From NCBI RefSeq assembly GCF_000376445.1, contig NZ_AQXI01000001.1, forward strand, positions 466,962 to 530,961: a stretch of DNA of 64,000 bases, written 5' to 3'. Below are positions 49,647 to 59,274 of the stretch, one piece after another (the stretch's first letter is position 1; each line of letters starts with the position of its first letter). The notes beneath the pieces were generated by a model. That model had not been told where the DNA came from and did not search any database. It saw only the letters and a list, made by a program, of their open reading frames with translations. The DNA is from Haladaptatus paucihalophilus DX253 (GTDB taxonomy: Archaea; Halobacteriota; Halobacteria; Halobacteriales; Haladaptataceae). A program made the translations under genes and the position numbers.

Positions 49647-50240
49647 TCAGTCGTCGGCTGTGACCGGTTCGCTGTGCTCGACGTTCGTTCCGAGGACGTC
49701 GAGGAACTGTGACAACCATTCTACGTGGTCGCCCCAGTCGCGCCCGGAAACGAGGTTGCCGTCGGTCGTCACGCCGTCGTAGTACTCGCCACCCGCGCCC
49801 TCGACGTCGGCTTCCAGCGCGGAGTACGCGGCGCACGTCCGCCCCTCGATGACGTCCGCCGCCGCGAGAATCTGGGCCGCGTGGCAGATTGCGGCGATGG
49901 GCTTGTCCTCGTCGGTGAAGTGTCGAACCGCTTCGAGAACCTCGTCGTGCGTCCTGAGGTACTCCGGCGCTCGACCGCCCGGTAGGACGAGTCCGTCGTA
50001 CTCCGTCGGGTCGATGTCGTCGAACGACGCCGTGAGCGCGAAGTTGTGGCCGCGACTCTCCATGTAGGTCTGGTCGCCGCGGAAGTCGTGAACGGCCGTC
50101 TTCACTGTGTCCCCCTCTTCCTTTTCGGGACACACCGCATCGACCTCGTGGCCGACCGCCTGCAGGGCTTGAAACGGTACCATTATCTCGTAATCCTCGC
50201 CGAAATCGCCGACTATCATCAGCAGTTTCTTGCCATCCAT
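49647..50240 (-). CDS. DJ-1/PfpI-family protein
   Basis: A 197-residue protein of the DJ-1/PfpI superfamily (glyoxalase, deglycase or protease-like). Motifs: [14 protein letters not shown] with the conserved Glu, [15 protein letters not shown], and the nucleophile elbow [16 protein letters not shown] with Cys followed by His. ATG 50240 starts the conserved core; an upstream in-frame ATG is unsupported. The enzyme is cytoplasmic and may respond to carbonyl stress. Confidence 0.85.
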   Translation of the reverse strand: MDGKKLLMIVGDFGEDYEIMVPFQALQAVGHEVDAVCPEKEEGDTVKTAVHDFRGDQTYMESRGHNFALTASFDDIDPTEYDGLVLPGGRAPEYLRTHDEVLEAVRHFTDEDKPIAAICHAAQILAAADVIEGRTCAAYSALEADVEGAGGEYYDGVTTDGNLVSGRDWGDHVEWLSQFLDVLGTNVEHSEPVTADD

Positions 50241-50321
50241 GCCACGAGGAGAGACGGTAGCGAGGGACATAATCGTGCGGGTGCCCCCGCCCTCGGTCAA
50301 CGGAATTCGCCCGTCTCCTCC

Positions 50322-50882
50322 TCACGTGTCGCCGATTCTGTAGGCCGTCTCGATTGGCGAGCGCTCGGAGCGGAACAGCGCGAAGTGGACGGCGAGCGCG
50401 ACCGCCAGCAGTCCGAAGTTCCACACCACCGAGTCGTAGTAGATGACGTCGATGATAATCGGCTTGGCGTACAGCGGCCAGAGCGGCGTTAGCGGCGGGG
50501 CGATGTCCGGTGCCGAGAGGAGGTCGGCGAAGATGTGGCTCGTCCCGCCCGTCAGAAACCCGGCGGTCGTGAACACGAACACGGTTTCCTCCCGGATGGC
50601 GTCGCTTCGCACCCATCGATTGGCTTCGAAGTGGCCGGTGAGTAGCCGTGCCGCGAGCGCACCGGCGACGACGCTGGCGACGGTGACGAAGAGTATCGTG
50701 TGCGTCACCCCGTGGTGGTGCACGGTCGGGAACACGCGCCGAAGCACGAGGTCGGTGTCGGGGAGCATCGCGGTCACGAGCGTAAACCCGGCGAACGTGA
50801 GACTCCCCCGCCGACCCCAGAGAAGCCACGCGGGGGCGGCGAACAACAGTGCCATCGCCAAGTGACCGCTGACGTCGACCAT
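50322..50882 (-). CDS. Membrane-bound metal-dependent hydrolase (YdjM/LexA-binding-like)
   Basis: A 186-residue membrane protein with about four to five helices. The family motifs are SGHLAMALLF with His near the start, MLPDTDLVLR, VHHHGVTHT, and TSHIFADLL with a conserved His and Asp, which fit the PF04307 group of membrane-bound putative metal-dependent hydrolases. Substrate unknown. Divergent from a glycosyltransferase gene; the TATA-like TTTATA lies close to its start. Confidence 0.8.
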   Translation of the reverse strand: MVDVSGHLAMALLFAAPAWLLWGRRGSLTFAGFTLVTAMLPDTDLVLRRVFPTVHHHGVTHTILFVTVASVVAGALAARLLTGHFEANRWVRSDAIREETVFVFTTAGFLTGGTSHIFADLLSAPDIAPPLTPLWPLYAKPIIIDVIYYDSVVWNFGLLAVALAVHFALFRSERSPIETAYRIGDT

Positions 50883-51000
50883 ACGCGCACAACCGGGACA
50901 TCGAGATTTATACGTTTTCGCCGAACTGGACGTCCGAACGAGGGGCGATATTTTGGCAAACCTAAAAACTCAAGTTCGACCCCCGTTTAGCGGGACGTAG

Positions 51001-51717
51001 ATGCAACGCGAATCGCGGGACGACGGCTTCACTTTCGAGGACGTGAGCGTCGTCATGGGGACGTACAACGAGGAGGCCGCCGTCGGGTCGGTGCTTTCCG
51101 ACATCGAGCGCGTGACGGACGGGAAGGCGGAGGTCGTATGCGTCGATGGGTCGTCCGACCGAACGCCGGAGATCGCCGAGGAGCACGGCGCTCGCGTCAT
51201 TCGACAGCGACCGCGAGGATACGGCGTCGCGGTGACGGCCGCCCTGCTCGCCCCGGACCGGCCGGTCGTCGTCACGACCGACTGTGACGGCACCTATCCC
51301 ATGGAGCAACTGCCGGAATTTCTCACCCTTATCAACGAGGGCTACGACGTGGTGAGCGGCGACCGACTCTACCACGGCGCGGCGGAGATGCCGACGGTGA
51401 ACCGCTGGGGGAACCGCGCGTTCGCGGCGCTCGCTTCGGTTCTGATGGGCAGGCGCGTTCACGACACGACGACGGGGATGCGCGCCTACCGGCGCGACGT
51501 GATAGAAGAAATCGAGTGGACCGAAAACACGGGACTCTCCGCCGAACTGCTCATTCGTCCGCTGATGCGCGGCTATCGCGTCCGCGAACTCCCCATCGAC
51601 TACGACGAGCGATTGGGTGAAACGAAACTCGACCCGTTATCGGGCGGCGCGGAGATAGCGAAATCCATCGTCAAAGTGTGTCTGGACGAGCGGTCGCTCA
51701 TCCCCCGCCCCGTTTGA
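51001..51717 (+). CDS. Family 2 glycosyltransferase (dolichol-phosphate sugar synthase-like)
   Basis: A 238-residue cytoplasmic GT-A glycosyltransferase. It has the nucleotide-binding start VSVVMGTYNEEAAVGSVL, AEVVCVDGSSDRTPEI, and a DCD/DGT metal-binding motif in VVTTDCDGTYP. The layout is typical of dolichyl-phosphate mannose or glucose synthases, which prime lipid-linked sugars for archaeal N-glycosylation or surface glycolipids. Its 3' end overlaps the convergent small membrane-protein gene. Confidence 0.82.
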   Translation: MQRESRDDGFTFEDVSVVMGTYNEEAAVGSVLSDIERVTDGKAEVVCVDGSSDRTPEIAEEHGARVIRQRPRGYGVAVTAALLAPDRPVVVTTDCDGTYPMEQLPEFLTLINEGYDVVSGDRLYHGAAEMPTVNRWGNRAFAALASVLMGRRVHDTTTGMRAYRRDVIEEIEWTENTGLSAELLIRPLMRGYRVRELPIDYDERLGETKLDPLSGGAEIAKSIVKVCLDERSLIPRPV

Positions 51718-51868
51718 GACGCCCGGCGACGAAAAGCGGGAGGAAGAACCCGACCGCGAGCAAAACGAGCATCGCAAGCGGCACGCTGTGGGTGGCCTCG
51801 TCGGCGATGATGGCGACGACGAGCGCGAGGATGACCGCTAGAACGGTGACTTTCGGTGCGAACTCCAT
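51698..51868 (-). CDS. Small two-helix membrane protein
   Basis: A 56-residue protein with two hydrophobic segments: PKVTVLAVILALVVAIIAD at the N-terminus and PLAMLVLLAVGFFLPLFVAG, then a basic end. It lies 107 bases downstream of the large glycosyltransferase and its stop overlaps the 3' end of the convergent GT2 gene. No known family. Confidence 0.5.
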   Translation of the reverse strand: MEFAPKVTVLAVILALVVAIIADEATHSVPLAMLVLLAVGFFLPLFVAGRLKRGGG

Positions 51869-51975
51869 CTCTGTCGAACGTACGTTCCTATTCGTCCTAT
51901 AACTTTCCGGATGGGAATCGAAATAAATGGGAAAATCGGTTCGAACGGTGCGATTTCGACGTGCCTTGAGGTCCG

Positions 51976-54030
51976 TTATTCCGACCCCTGCAACCGCGTT
52001 TCGAGCGAGACGCCGGGTGCCGTCTCGTTCGGGAGGTATGCGGTCCCCTCGCCGTCGCAGGTTCGTGCCACGCGACAGATTCCTTCGTACGGCGTCAACG
52101 CCCGAACCGACCCGTCGCGTCGTTCGACCGGCAGTCGAAGGAGATAGGAGAACCCGGTTCCTTCGGCGTTCTCCACGTACATCTCGACCGCGACGGTATC
52201 GGTTTCGTTGACCGGAACCGCCGCACCGTCGCCGACGGCGCTGACGTTCGACCCGACCAGCCGTGCTCGTCCGTCCGAAACGACGAGTCGGAAGCGGGCC
52301 GAGCGGTCGCCCTCGACGACGTAGTAGCCGCTTCCCGAGTCGGACGCGAGGCGAATCGACGCCGACTCGACCGACCGCGGAAGTCCGGCGGTCGTCGTCA
52401 GCGACACCGACTCCCCGCGCACCTCCCGGACTCGTTGGAGTCGCGGTTCGACCGGCTCGCCTCCGTCGGGTGCCCACTCTCCGCGATAGACGTACCGGTA
52501 CAGCGTGCGGTTCGAGTAGGCGTCCACGACGTCGAAGCGGTTCGGACCGTCGAGCGCGTAGACGACGCGGCCGTCGAAATCCGGGTGGTTGCGGAACGCC
52601 TGAAACGGGTGGTTCAGCCAGTCTCCGTACGTCGTCGGCACGAAGACGAGCGCGTCGTCGAACGACCGGTTCTCGACGGGCGAGTACGCCGCGCGATACT
52701 GGTCGGTGACGGTCGCGTTCGCCCGGTACGGCGACGTCGCCACCGCCGCGGTGACGCCCCCGAAGACGACCGTCGAGAGGACGAGCAGGGCGACGACGGC
52801 GGGTTTCGCCCGGCTTGGCGACAGGGAGGATTCGACCCGCCCGCGGAGCCAACGCGCCGCGACGACGGCCCCGAACGCGCCGAAGGCGGCCGTCGGCAGG
52901 AGCAGGTCGAAGTGGTAGTACGGACCGAAGAAGTGAATCAGCCCGTCGCCCGGATCTGAAATCGTGCCCACGATGTTGCGGTTGCCCCAGAAGTAGACGT
53001 TGCCCAGCACGACGGACGGAATCAGTCCGGCGAGCACCGCACGCGCTTGGTGTTGCGAGAACTCCGCTTCCCAGTCGCTCGGCCGAGTCCAACGGACGCC
53101 CGCGAGGACCCCGACGAGCGCCAGCGCGGTTCCGAGTGGACCGCCCGCGACCCAGTTGACGAACAGGTCCGAAACGACGGCGAAATTCGACCGTAACGCG
53201 AGCCTAACCGTGTACCGCTGTTCGTATCCGAGCAGTTTCCGATGGCCGAACCCGAGGCCGTCGAGCGGTGCGAAGGCTTCGTAGGGGAAGACGAGCGGGG
53301 ACCCGGTGACCACGGCGTTGTAGCCGAGCGCGACGACCACGCCGAGGGACCCGACCGCCGCCACGGTTCCCAGTCGCACGACGGTCGGGCGGTCGAACCA
53401 CGTCGAGCGAAGCGAATAGAGGGCGTGAGCGACGAACGGCAGGGCGAAGAGGAGCGCGGTGTAGGGACGGGAGAAGAACGCGATGCCGACGGCCACCCCC
53501 GCGAGCACGGCGTACGAGTTTCGCTTCGTTCGAGCGGAGCGGAAGTACGCGAAGGCGAACAGCAGGTTCCAGAACGTCGTCGGCGCGTAGGGCAGGAAGA
53601 CGGCGGAGTCCACGAGGAACAGCGGGGAGGCGAAAAATAGGACGGCGGCGAGGAGTCCCGTCCGGCGGTCGAACGCTTGGGTGGCGACGAGCGCGACGAG
53701 CGCGACGTTTCCGGCGGCGACGAGCCCCAACGAGAGTCGGGCGTCCCCGAGTGCCCCTCCGAGCGCGAACATGGCCGCCGGGACGGGCGCGTACTTGGGA
53801 TACAGGCCGCTCGCGTCGCGGACGAAGAACCACGGACGGAACGCGTCGGGGACGGGCGGGTGCAAGAAGAGTTTGCCGTCCAGCAACATCGCGGCCTGCT
53901 GGAGGTAGACGCCCTCGTCGTGATTGAGGGAGTGGTACGGAAAGAGTTTCGTGGCGACGAGAAACGTGACGACGGCGGCGAGTATCGACAGGGCGACGAT
54001 GCCGTCTCGCGTGCGCCGTCGCGCCGTCAT
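51976..54030 (-). CDS. GT-C membrane glycosyltransferase (family 39/ArnT-like) in iron operon
   Basis: A 684-residue membrane protein with 10-12 helices. The first extracytoplasmic loop carries LNHDEGVYLQQAAMLLDG, the DE motif of GT-C enzymes that use polyprenyl-phosphate sugars. After the membrane part (to about residue 430) comes an extracellular beta-rich domain. It starts one base after the iron-transporter ATPase stop (TGA-G-ATG), so it belongs to the same transcript. It may modify surface glycans or lipids under iron limitation, but the substrate is unknown. Confidence 0.78.
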   Translation of the reverse strand: MTARRRTRDGIVALSILAAVVTFLVATKLFPYHSLNHDEGVYLQQAAMLLDGKLFLHPPVPDAFRPWFFVRDASGLYPKYAPVPAAMFALGGALGDARLSLGLVAAGNVALVALVATQAFDRRTGLLAAVLFFASPLFLVDSAVFLPYAPTTFWNLLFAFAYFRSARTKRNSYAVLAGVAVGIAFFSRPYTALLFALPFVAHALYSLRSTWFDRPTVVRLGTVAAVGSLGVVVALGYNAVVTGSPLVFPYEAFAPLDGLGFGHRKLLGYEQRYTVRLALRSNFAVVSDLFVNWVAGGPLGTALALVGVLAGVRWTRPSDWEAEFSQHQARAVLAGLIPSVVLGNVYFWGNRNIVGTISDPGDGLIHFFGPYYHFDLLLPTAAFGAFGAVVAARWLRGRVESSLSPSRAKPAVVALLVLSTVVFGGVTAAVATSPYRANATVTDQYRAAYSPVENRSFDDALVFVPTTYGDWLNHPFQAFRNHPDFDGRVVYALDGPNRFDVVDAYSNRTLYRYVYRGEWAPDGGEPVEPRLQRVREVRGESVSLTTTAGLPRSVESASIRLASDSGSGYYVVEGDRSARFRLVVSDGRARLVGSNVSAVGDGAAVPVNETDTVAVEMYVENAEGTGFSYLLRLPVERRDGSVRALTPYEGICRVARTCDGEGTAYLPNETAPGVSLETRLQGSE

Positions 54031-54031
54031 C

Positions 54032-55165
54032 TCACTCGGACGGGTACCACGCGAGCGTGTGGTCGGCCATCAGTTCGACGTCCACGGGTTGCCCGATTTC
54101 GAAGTCCTTGACGTGGTTGTGCTGGCAGTAGACGAGTTCGCCCGAGCCGAGTTCGACGTGGTAGACGAACGACGGGCCGGTGTACTGGCGGTGGACGATG
54201 TGGCCGTCCGCGGCGTCGCCCTCGGTCGCCCGTGCCCGGAGGTCGTCGGGACGGACGAGTACGTCCACGACCGCGCCGTCGTACTCCTCGGTCAGGCCTT
54301 CGAGTTGGTCGGCGTCGAACGTCCTGAGCGCCGTGTCCACCCGGCCGTCGCCCAGTCGCCCCGAGACGAATCCCGCCTGTCCGAGGAAGCTGGCGACGAA
54401 CCGCGATTCGGGGTGTTCGAAGACCATCTCGGGCCGACCGACCTGTTCTATCTGCCCGCCGTTCATCACGGCCACGCGGTCGCTGATGGAGAGCGCCTCC
54501 TCCTGGTCGTGGGTGACGGAGACGGCCGTGACGCCCGCTTCCTTGAGGATGGCGCGGACCTCCTCGCGCATCTCAACCCGGAGCTTCACGTCGAGGTTCG
54601 AGAACGGTTCGTCCAGCAGGAGGATTTCCGGTTCGGGGGCGAGCGAGCGCGCGAGCGCGACCCGCTGTTGTTGCCCGCCCGAAAGCTGGTCGGGGGTGCG
54701 GTCGCGGTGACTCTCCAGTCCGACGAGTTCGAGCAGTTCGGACACGCGCTCCTCGGTTTCCATTTCGTCCGCCTCGGTCAGGCCGAAGGCGATGTTCTCC
54801 GCGACCGTGAGGTGGGGAAAGAGGGCGAAGTCCTGAAAGACGATGCCAACGTCGCGGTTCTCGGGTTCGACGAACTCGTCGCCGGAGATTCGCTCCCCGC
54901 GGAGTCGAATCTCGCCGTCATCGGGGCGTTCGAGTCCGGCCATCATCCGGAGCGTGGTCGTCTTGCCACACCCGGACGGGCCGAGCATGGTGAGCAGTTC
55001 GCCCTCACGAACGTCGAGCGAGAGGCTTTCGACCGCGGTTTCGTGGCCGTACTCCTTGACGACGGTATCGAGTTCGAGCACCGCGTCCGGTTCCGCGCCG
55101 GTTTCGTCGGTCGTCGTGGGCGATTCGTCGTCGGTCGATGGCGAGCGGAGCGTGCTATTTGACAT
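54032..55165 (-). CDS. fbpC: ABC transporter ATP-binding protein for iron(III)
   Basis: A 377-residue ATPase with Walker A LGPSGCGKTTTL, Q-loop VFQDFALFPH, signature LSGGQQQRVALARSL, Walker B ILLLDEPFSNLD, and H-loop VSVTHDQEEAL. A C-terminal TOBE-like domain follows. The N-terminal acidic extension is haloarchaeal. Located after a periplasmic-type binding protein and permease on one transcript, its start overlaps the permease stop by 11 bases. Iron is favoured over thiamine because an iron-box-like dyad precedes the operon. Confidence 0.87.
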   Translation of the reverse strand: MSNSTLRSPSTDDESPTTTDETGAEPDAVLELDTVVKEYGHETAVESLSLDVREGELLTMLGPSGCGKTTTLRMMAGLERPDDGEIRLRGERISGDEFVEPENRDVGIVFQDFALFPHLTVAENIAFGLTEADEMETEERVSELLELVGLESHRDRTPDQLSGGQQQRVALARSLAPEPEILLLDEPFSNLDVKLRVEMREEVRAILKEAGVTAVSVTHDQEEALSISDRVAVMNGGQIEQVGRPEMVFEHPESRFVASFLGQAGFVSGRLGDGRVDTALRTFDADQLEGLTEEYDGAVVDVLVRPDDLRARATEGDAADGHIVHRQYTGPSFVYHVELGSGELVYCQHNHVKDFEIGQPVDVELMADHTLAWYPSE

Positions 55166-56768
55166 CGTAGTCCTCCTGTTTGATGATGATGAGCAGCGAG
55201 AGGCCGGAGATCCCGACCAGTATGAGCGCGGGAATCGCAGCCTTTCCGTAGTGGCCCGCACCCTGCACCTTCCAGATGTAGGTGACGAACGTCTCGAACT
55301 CCGGCGGGCGGAGCAGGAGCGTCGCCGGGAGTTCCTTCATCGTCGTCAGGAACACCAGCGCCGCGCCCGCCGCGACGCCGGGCGCGATGAGCGGGAGCGT
55401 CACCTTGCGGAACGCCGCGCCGGGCGAGTAGCCGAGCGTCTGGGCCGCCTCCGTCAGTTTCGGGTTCACCTGCAACACGGACGAGCGGACGGTGCCGACC
55501 GCTTGGGGCAGGAACCGGACGATGTAGGCGAAGACGAGCAGCGGAATCGTCTGGTAGAGCGCCGGTGCGTACGCCGACCCGAACGAGACGAGGGCCAGCC
55601 CCAAGACGATTCCGGGCACGGCGTAGCCGACGTAGGTCGCCCGGTCGAGGACGGTCGCCACGGTCGAGCGGTGGCGGGCCGAGAGGTACGCGACCGGAAT
55701 CGCGGCGAGCACGCCGAAGATGGCGGCCATGCCGGAGACGCCGACGGAGTTCCACGCGTACTCCCAGTGGAACGCGAAGGAACTTGACCCGTAGGTCGGG
55801 TCGGCCCGGAGCATCCAGAAGACGAGCATGCCCAGCGGGACGACCAGACAGAGGACCGCGACGGCGCTGCTGAACAACAGCGCCGGGTAGCGCCACGCGC
55901 CGAGTTCGATGACCGCCGAGCGGTTCGAACCGCGACTGCCGCCGTTGGTTCCGGCGTTGATGCGCGATTCCAGCGCGAGGATGACGACGGTGACGGCGAC
56001 GAGTTGCAACGAGAGCAGCGATGCGAAGTCCCGACCCCACGCGTTGTACTGAACGTAAATCTGCTGGGTGAACACCTCGAAGTGCATGATGGTCGGCGTT
56101 CCGAAGTCGGAGAGCGCGTACAGCGCGACGAGGAGGGACCCGGCGGCGATACCGGGAAGAATCTGGGGGATGGTGACGCGCTTGAACGCCTCCCACCGCG
56201 AGTGGTTGAGGGTGCGGGCCGCCTCGACCAGCGTGTCGTCGAACGAGAGCAGCGAGGCCCGCGTCGTCAGGAAGACGTAGGGATAGGTGAACAGCGTCAG
56301 GACGAGCGCAGCCCCGAAGAAGCCGTACATCGACGGAATCGACTCGACGCCGAGCGGCGCGAGGGCGTCGGCGAGTTCACCTTGCGGTCCGAACGCCGAG
56401 ACGAACGCGAACGCGCCGATGTAGCTGGGGACGACGAGCGGGAGCGCGCCGACGACGGTCCAGAACCGCCGGAACGGCAGGTCCGTCTGGACGGTCAACA
56501 CGGCGAGCGGGACGCCGATGAGAATCGACCCGGCCGTGACGGCGACGATGAGGGCGACGCTGTTCCCCAGCACCGTCAGCGTCGCGCCGCGGGTCAGCAT
56601 CGAGACGATTCGGTTCGCGTCCATTCCGAAGACGCGGACGACCAGCCAGAGGACGGGAAAGAGAACGGCGGCGGCGACGGCTCCACTGACGAGGGTCAAT
56701 CCGACCGGTGTCGACTCGTCGTCCCCGCCCGAGTCGGCCAGTCGTCGGAGTCGGTCGCGCGTCGCCAT
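55155..56768 (-). CDS. fbpB: ABC transporter permease for iron(III), fused two-domain form
   Basis: A 537-residue permease consisting of two similar halves of about six helices each, as in FbpB/SfuB permeases. The EAA loop appears in both halves: LVEAARTLNHSRWEAFKRVT in the first and LTEAAQTLGYSPGAAFRKVT in the second. It follows the binding-protein gene after three bases and overlaps the ATPase gene. It would form the membrane channel for Fe(III). Confidence 0.87.
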   Translation of the reverse strand: MATRDRLRRLADSGGDDESTPVGLTLVSGAVAAAVLFPVLWLVVRVFGMDANRIVSMLTRGATLTVLGNSVALIVAVTAGSILIGVPLAVLTVQTDLPFRRFWTVVGALPLVVPSYIGAFAFVSAFGPQGELADALAPLGVESIPSMYGFFGAALVLTLFTYPYVFLTTRASLLSFDDTLVEAARTLNHSRWEAFKRVTIPQILPGIAAGSLLVALYALSDFGTPTIMHFEVFTQQIYVQYNAWGRDFASLLSLQLVAVTVVILALESRINAGTNGGSRGSNRSAVIELGAWRYPALLFSSAVAVLCLVVPLGMLVFWMLRADPTYGSSSFAFHWEYAWNSVGVSGMAAIFGVLAAIPVAYLSARHRSTVATVLDRATYVGYAVPGIVLGLALVSFGSAYAPALYQTIPLLVFAYIVRFLPQAVGTVRSSVLQVNPKLTEAAQTLGYSPGAAFRKVTLPLIAPGVAAGAALVFLTTMKELPATLLLRPPEFETFVTYIWKVQGAGHYGKAAIPALILVGISGLSLLIIIKQEDYDVK

Positions 56769-56771
56769 CGA

Positions 56772-57947
56772 TTATAACACTCCCACCTCGCGCATCAGCT
56801 TCAGCGTCGGTTGCACGTTCGAGAGCTTCGAGAGGTCTATTTCCGGCGGCTGAAGCTCTTCGATGGGGGGCAGTCCGCCGACCGGTTTCACGCCCGAAAT
56901 CATGGGATAGCCGAGCGTGACCGTGGCGAAGAACTCCTGCGCCTCCGAGGAGAGCAGGTGAAGGGCGAAGTTGCCAGCGAGTTCCTTTTGATCCGTTCCT
57001 TGGATTATCTCCGCGCCGGAGACGTTCACCAGCGCGCCCGCGTCGTTCTTCGTGAACGCGAGGTCGATGGGGGCGTCGGGCCGTTGGGACTGCACGCGGA
57101 GCGCGTAGTAGTGGTTGGCGAACCCGGCTCCGATTTCGCCGTCGGCGACGGCGTTCGAGACGAGGAACTCGTCCTTGTACTCCGTGACGCCCTGTTTTTG
57201 CATCCCCTTCAGCCACGCTTTCGTCTTCTTCTCGCCGTCGAGCACGCGCATGGCGGTGACGAAGGACTGGAACGCGCCGTAACTCGGTGCCCAGCCCATC
57301 ACGTTCTTGAACTGCTGTTGGTCGGGGAGCGCGAAGATGCTGTCAGGGATGTCCGACTTCGAGAACTTGTCCGTGTTGTACGGAATCGTTCGGGCGCGGC
57401 CCTCGATGCCGACCCAACTGTCCTTGGGACCGCGGTAGTGTTCGGGAACCTTCGTCAGCACGTTCTGGGGGAGGGCGGTCGTCGCGCCGCTGTCGGCGAC
57501 GACGCCGAGGGACCCGGCGTCGATGGAGAGAAACAGGTCGGCCCTGCTTCCGCTTCCCTTGTTCTCCTCGATGATGGTGTTGGCGAGGGAGGCGGAACTG
57601 TCCGTCTTGACGAGGATGTCGAGGTCGGGATACCGACCGTCGATGTAGTCGATGAGACGCTGGTACAGTCCGCCCTCGCCGCCGCCGAGGTAGAGGGTGA
57701 GTTTCCCCGAGAGGTCGGGCATGTCGTCCATCGACGTGCCACCGGGTTTCGGGCGGTCCTCGACGAGGGGACCGGACCCCATGATGTCGCTCTCGTTCAC
57801 GTCCGCCGTATCGTTACCGTTCCCACCGGTCCCCGGCAGCGACGTGCATCCCGCGAGTCCGAAAACGGTCGCTGCCGCCGTCGAGGCCAGAACCGAACGC
57901 CGACCGACCCCCCTTCGGTCGGCACTATCGGCACCGTTGTCGCTCAT
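56772..57947 (-). CDS. fbpA: Tat lipoprotein iron(III)-binding protein of ABC transporter
   Basis: A 391-residue substrate-binding protein. The N-terminus has twin arginines (GRRSVLASTAAATVFGLAGC) with lipobox Cys at the end, so it is a Tat lipoprotein. The core belongs to the FbpA/FutA class: LTLYLGGGEGGLYQRLIDYI opens lobe 1, and a Tyr-rich segment (GAGFANHYYALRV) matches the pair of tyrosines that coordinate ferric iron. The first gene of the operon, its ATG is nine bases from a TTAGGC...GCCTAA dyad. Confidence 0.84.
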   Translation of the reverse strand: MSDNGADSADRRGVGRRSVLASTAAATVFGLAGCTSLPGTGGNGNDTADVNESDIMGSGPLVEDRPKPGGTSMDDMPDLSGKLTLYLGGGEGGLYQRLIDYIDGRYPDLDILVKTDSSASLANTIIEENKGSGSRADLFLSIDAGSLGVVADSGATTALPQNVLTKVPEHYRGPKDSWVGIEGRARTIPYNTDKFSKSDIPDSIFALPDQQQFKNVMGWAPSYGAFQSFVTAMRVLDGEKKTKAWLKGMQKQGVTEYKDEFLVSNAVADGEIGAGFANHYYALRVQSQRPDAPIDLAFTKNDAGALVNVSGAEIIQGTDQKELAGNFALHLLSSEAQEFFATVTLGYPMISGVKPVGGLPPIEELQPPEIDLSKLSNVQPTLKLMREVGVL

Positions 57948-57955
57948 AACTAGAA

Positions 57956-57969
57956 TTAGGCTCGCCTAA
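57956..57969. promoter_or_regulatory. Iron-box-like dyad ahead of fbpABC
   Basis: TTAGGC-TC-GCCTAA, a 14-base dyad between a TATAAA-like element (57974-57979, minus strand) and the fbpA start at 57947. The TTAGG...CCTAA outline matches binding sites of DtxR-family iron-dependent repressors. The location would block transcription when the regulator binds iron. Confidence 0.68.
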
Positions 57970-58056
57970 AACGTTTATACCTGCCGGTTCAGGGGCGGTT
58001 CCTCGACGAACGCGGGTGGAAAAAACGACGGATGACCCGACGAACGGGACGTCGTG

Positions 58057-59253
58057 TCAGTCGTCCGCCGGGACGGGCGCCCGGACGGATTCGAGCGCGT
58101 CGAGGCAGTCCAACCAATCGTGCATGTATTTACCGACGAAGGTTAAAAACTCGCCGTTTTCGTATTCGGACCAGTCGCCCGCGACGAGTTCGTCGGCCAT
58201 CGACTCGAAGACGGCGGCGTAGGCGTCCGCGTCGTTCCACCGTCCCGCCGCGTCACCCGTCTCCCAGTTTTCGGGCACGGCGTCGTCGATTATCTTCCAC
58301 AGGTGTTCGTTCAGTTCCAACCCGGCGACCTCGTTCTGTAGGTCGCCGAACGTCGAGCGCGGTGCTTTGTTGTGCTCACAGAGCGGGCCGCCGTTGTATA
58401 TCCGCGCGCCGAGGAGGTCACAGGCGCGTTTGAGGAAGACGCCGCTCCAGATGTCGTCGAACCGTCCGACGTCCCACGGGTTGTCGTCCATGGGCAGTTG
58501 GTAGAACGCCGGGACGACCTCCCGGCGGAACGCGAGGTTCATCGAGCAGACCGTGAGGTAGTCGCCGGGTGCGGCCACGAAGTCATCCTCGAAATCCGCC
58601 GCGGTCGTGCGGGTCCGGGCCTGTCCCTGTAAGTCGCCGTCCATCAAGATTCGAACCGCGTCCAAGTCGGGGACGTTCGTCCAGAGTCCTTGCGAGGCGA
58701 CGACGTTCGAGACGGTGGTTTCCGTCGTCTCGATTTCCTCGTCCATCGCGGAATAGGGGTAGCCGCGCGGGTACAGTCCGTGCTCGTCGGCGCTCTGATA
58801 GAGGACGTTCACCCATCGCTCGTCGGACGAGATTTCCTCGATTTCGCCGTCGAACCGGAGGTTTCGGAGGTGCCGACCGAAGAAGTCGTCATCGGGGTGC
58901 GGGAGCGTGTCGTCGTCGATGAAAAATCCGTAGTCGAATTCGCCCGCCCAGAGGTAGAGCAGGCCGAAACTCGTCTGGGCGTGGCTGGCGTCGGGAATCA
59001 GGTGACCGAACTCGGTGATTCCGTGCGCTTCGAACCACGCCTCGCGTCGCGCGCCGTCGAAGACCTCGCCGGAGACGCCCGCCGAATCGAGCATCGCCGC
59101 CATCGCGTCGGTGTCACAGAAATCCTCCGTGACGAGCACGACGTGCAGTCGGTCGAGGTCGAAGCCGTGCTCCCGAGCGTTCTCGAAGTACGCCCGCATA
59201 CACTCGTACTCCCGAATCGTCGGGACGACGACGCAGATGTCGGCTTCGGTCAT
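58057..59253 (-). CDS. RGP/UDP-arabinopyranose-mutase-like glycosyltransferase (GT75 type)
   Basis: A 398-residue cytoplasmic protein of the reversibly glycosylated polypeptide family. Features: ICVVVPTIREYECMRAYFEN near the start, the nucleotide-sugar DDD motif in DYGFFIDDDTLPHPDDDFF, WTNVPDLDAVRILMDGDLQG, and PWDVGRFDDIWSGVFLKRA. Plant members convert UDP-arabinopyranose to the furanose form; the haloarchaeal role is unknown. ATG 59253 begins the conserved domain. It has a promoter with a palindrome almost identical to the one ahead of the iron transporter. Confidence 0.78.
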   Translation of the reverse strand: MTEADICVVVPTIREYECMRAYFENAREHGFDLDRLHVVLVTEDFCDTDAMAAMLDSAGVSGEVFDGARREAWFEAHGITEFGHLIPDASHAQTSFGLLYLWAGEFDYGFFIDDDTLPHPDDDFFGRHLRNLRFDGEIEEISSDERWVNVLYQSADEHGLYPRGYPYSAMDEEIETTETTVSNVVASQGLWTNVPDLDAVRILMDGDLQGQARTRTTAADFEDDFVAAPGDYLTVCSMNLAFRREVVPAFYQLPMDDNPWDVGRFDDIWSGVFLKRACDLLGARIYNGGPLCEHNKAPRSTFGDLQNEVAGLELNEHLWKIIDDAVPENWETGDAAGRWNDADAYAAVFESMADELVAGDWSEYENGEFLTFVGKYMHDWLDCLDALESVRAPVPADD

Positions 59254-59274
59254 TGTGCCTCTTGTCCTGAATGG

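Noticed and set aside
51698-53092. 464-codon minus-strand frame containing the small membrane protein
   Set aside because: Only the last 56 codons look like protein; the upstream part is a shadow of the GT-C gene in another frame.
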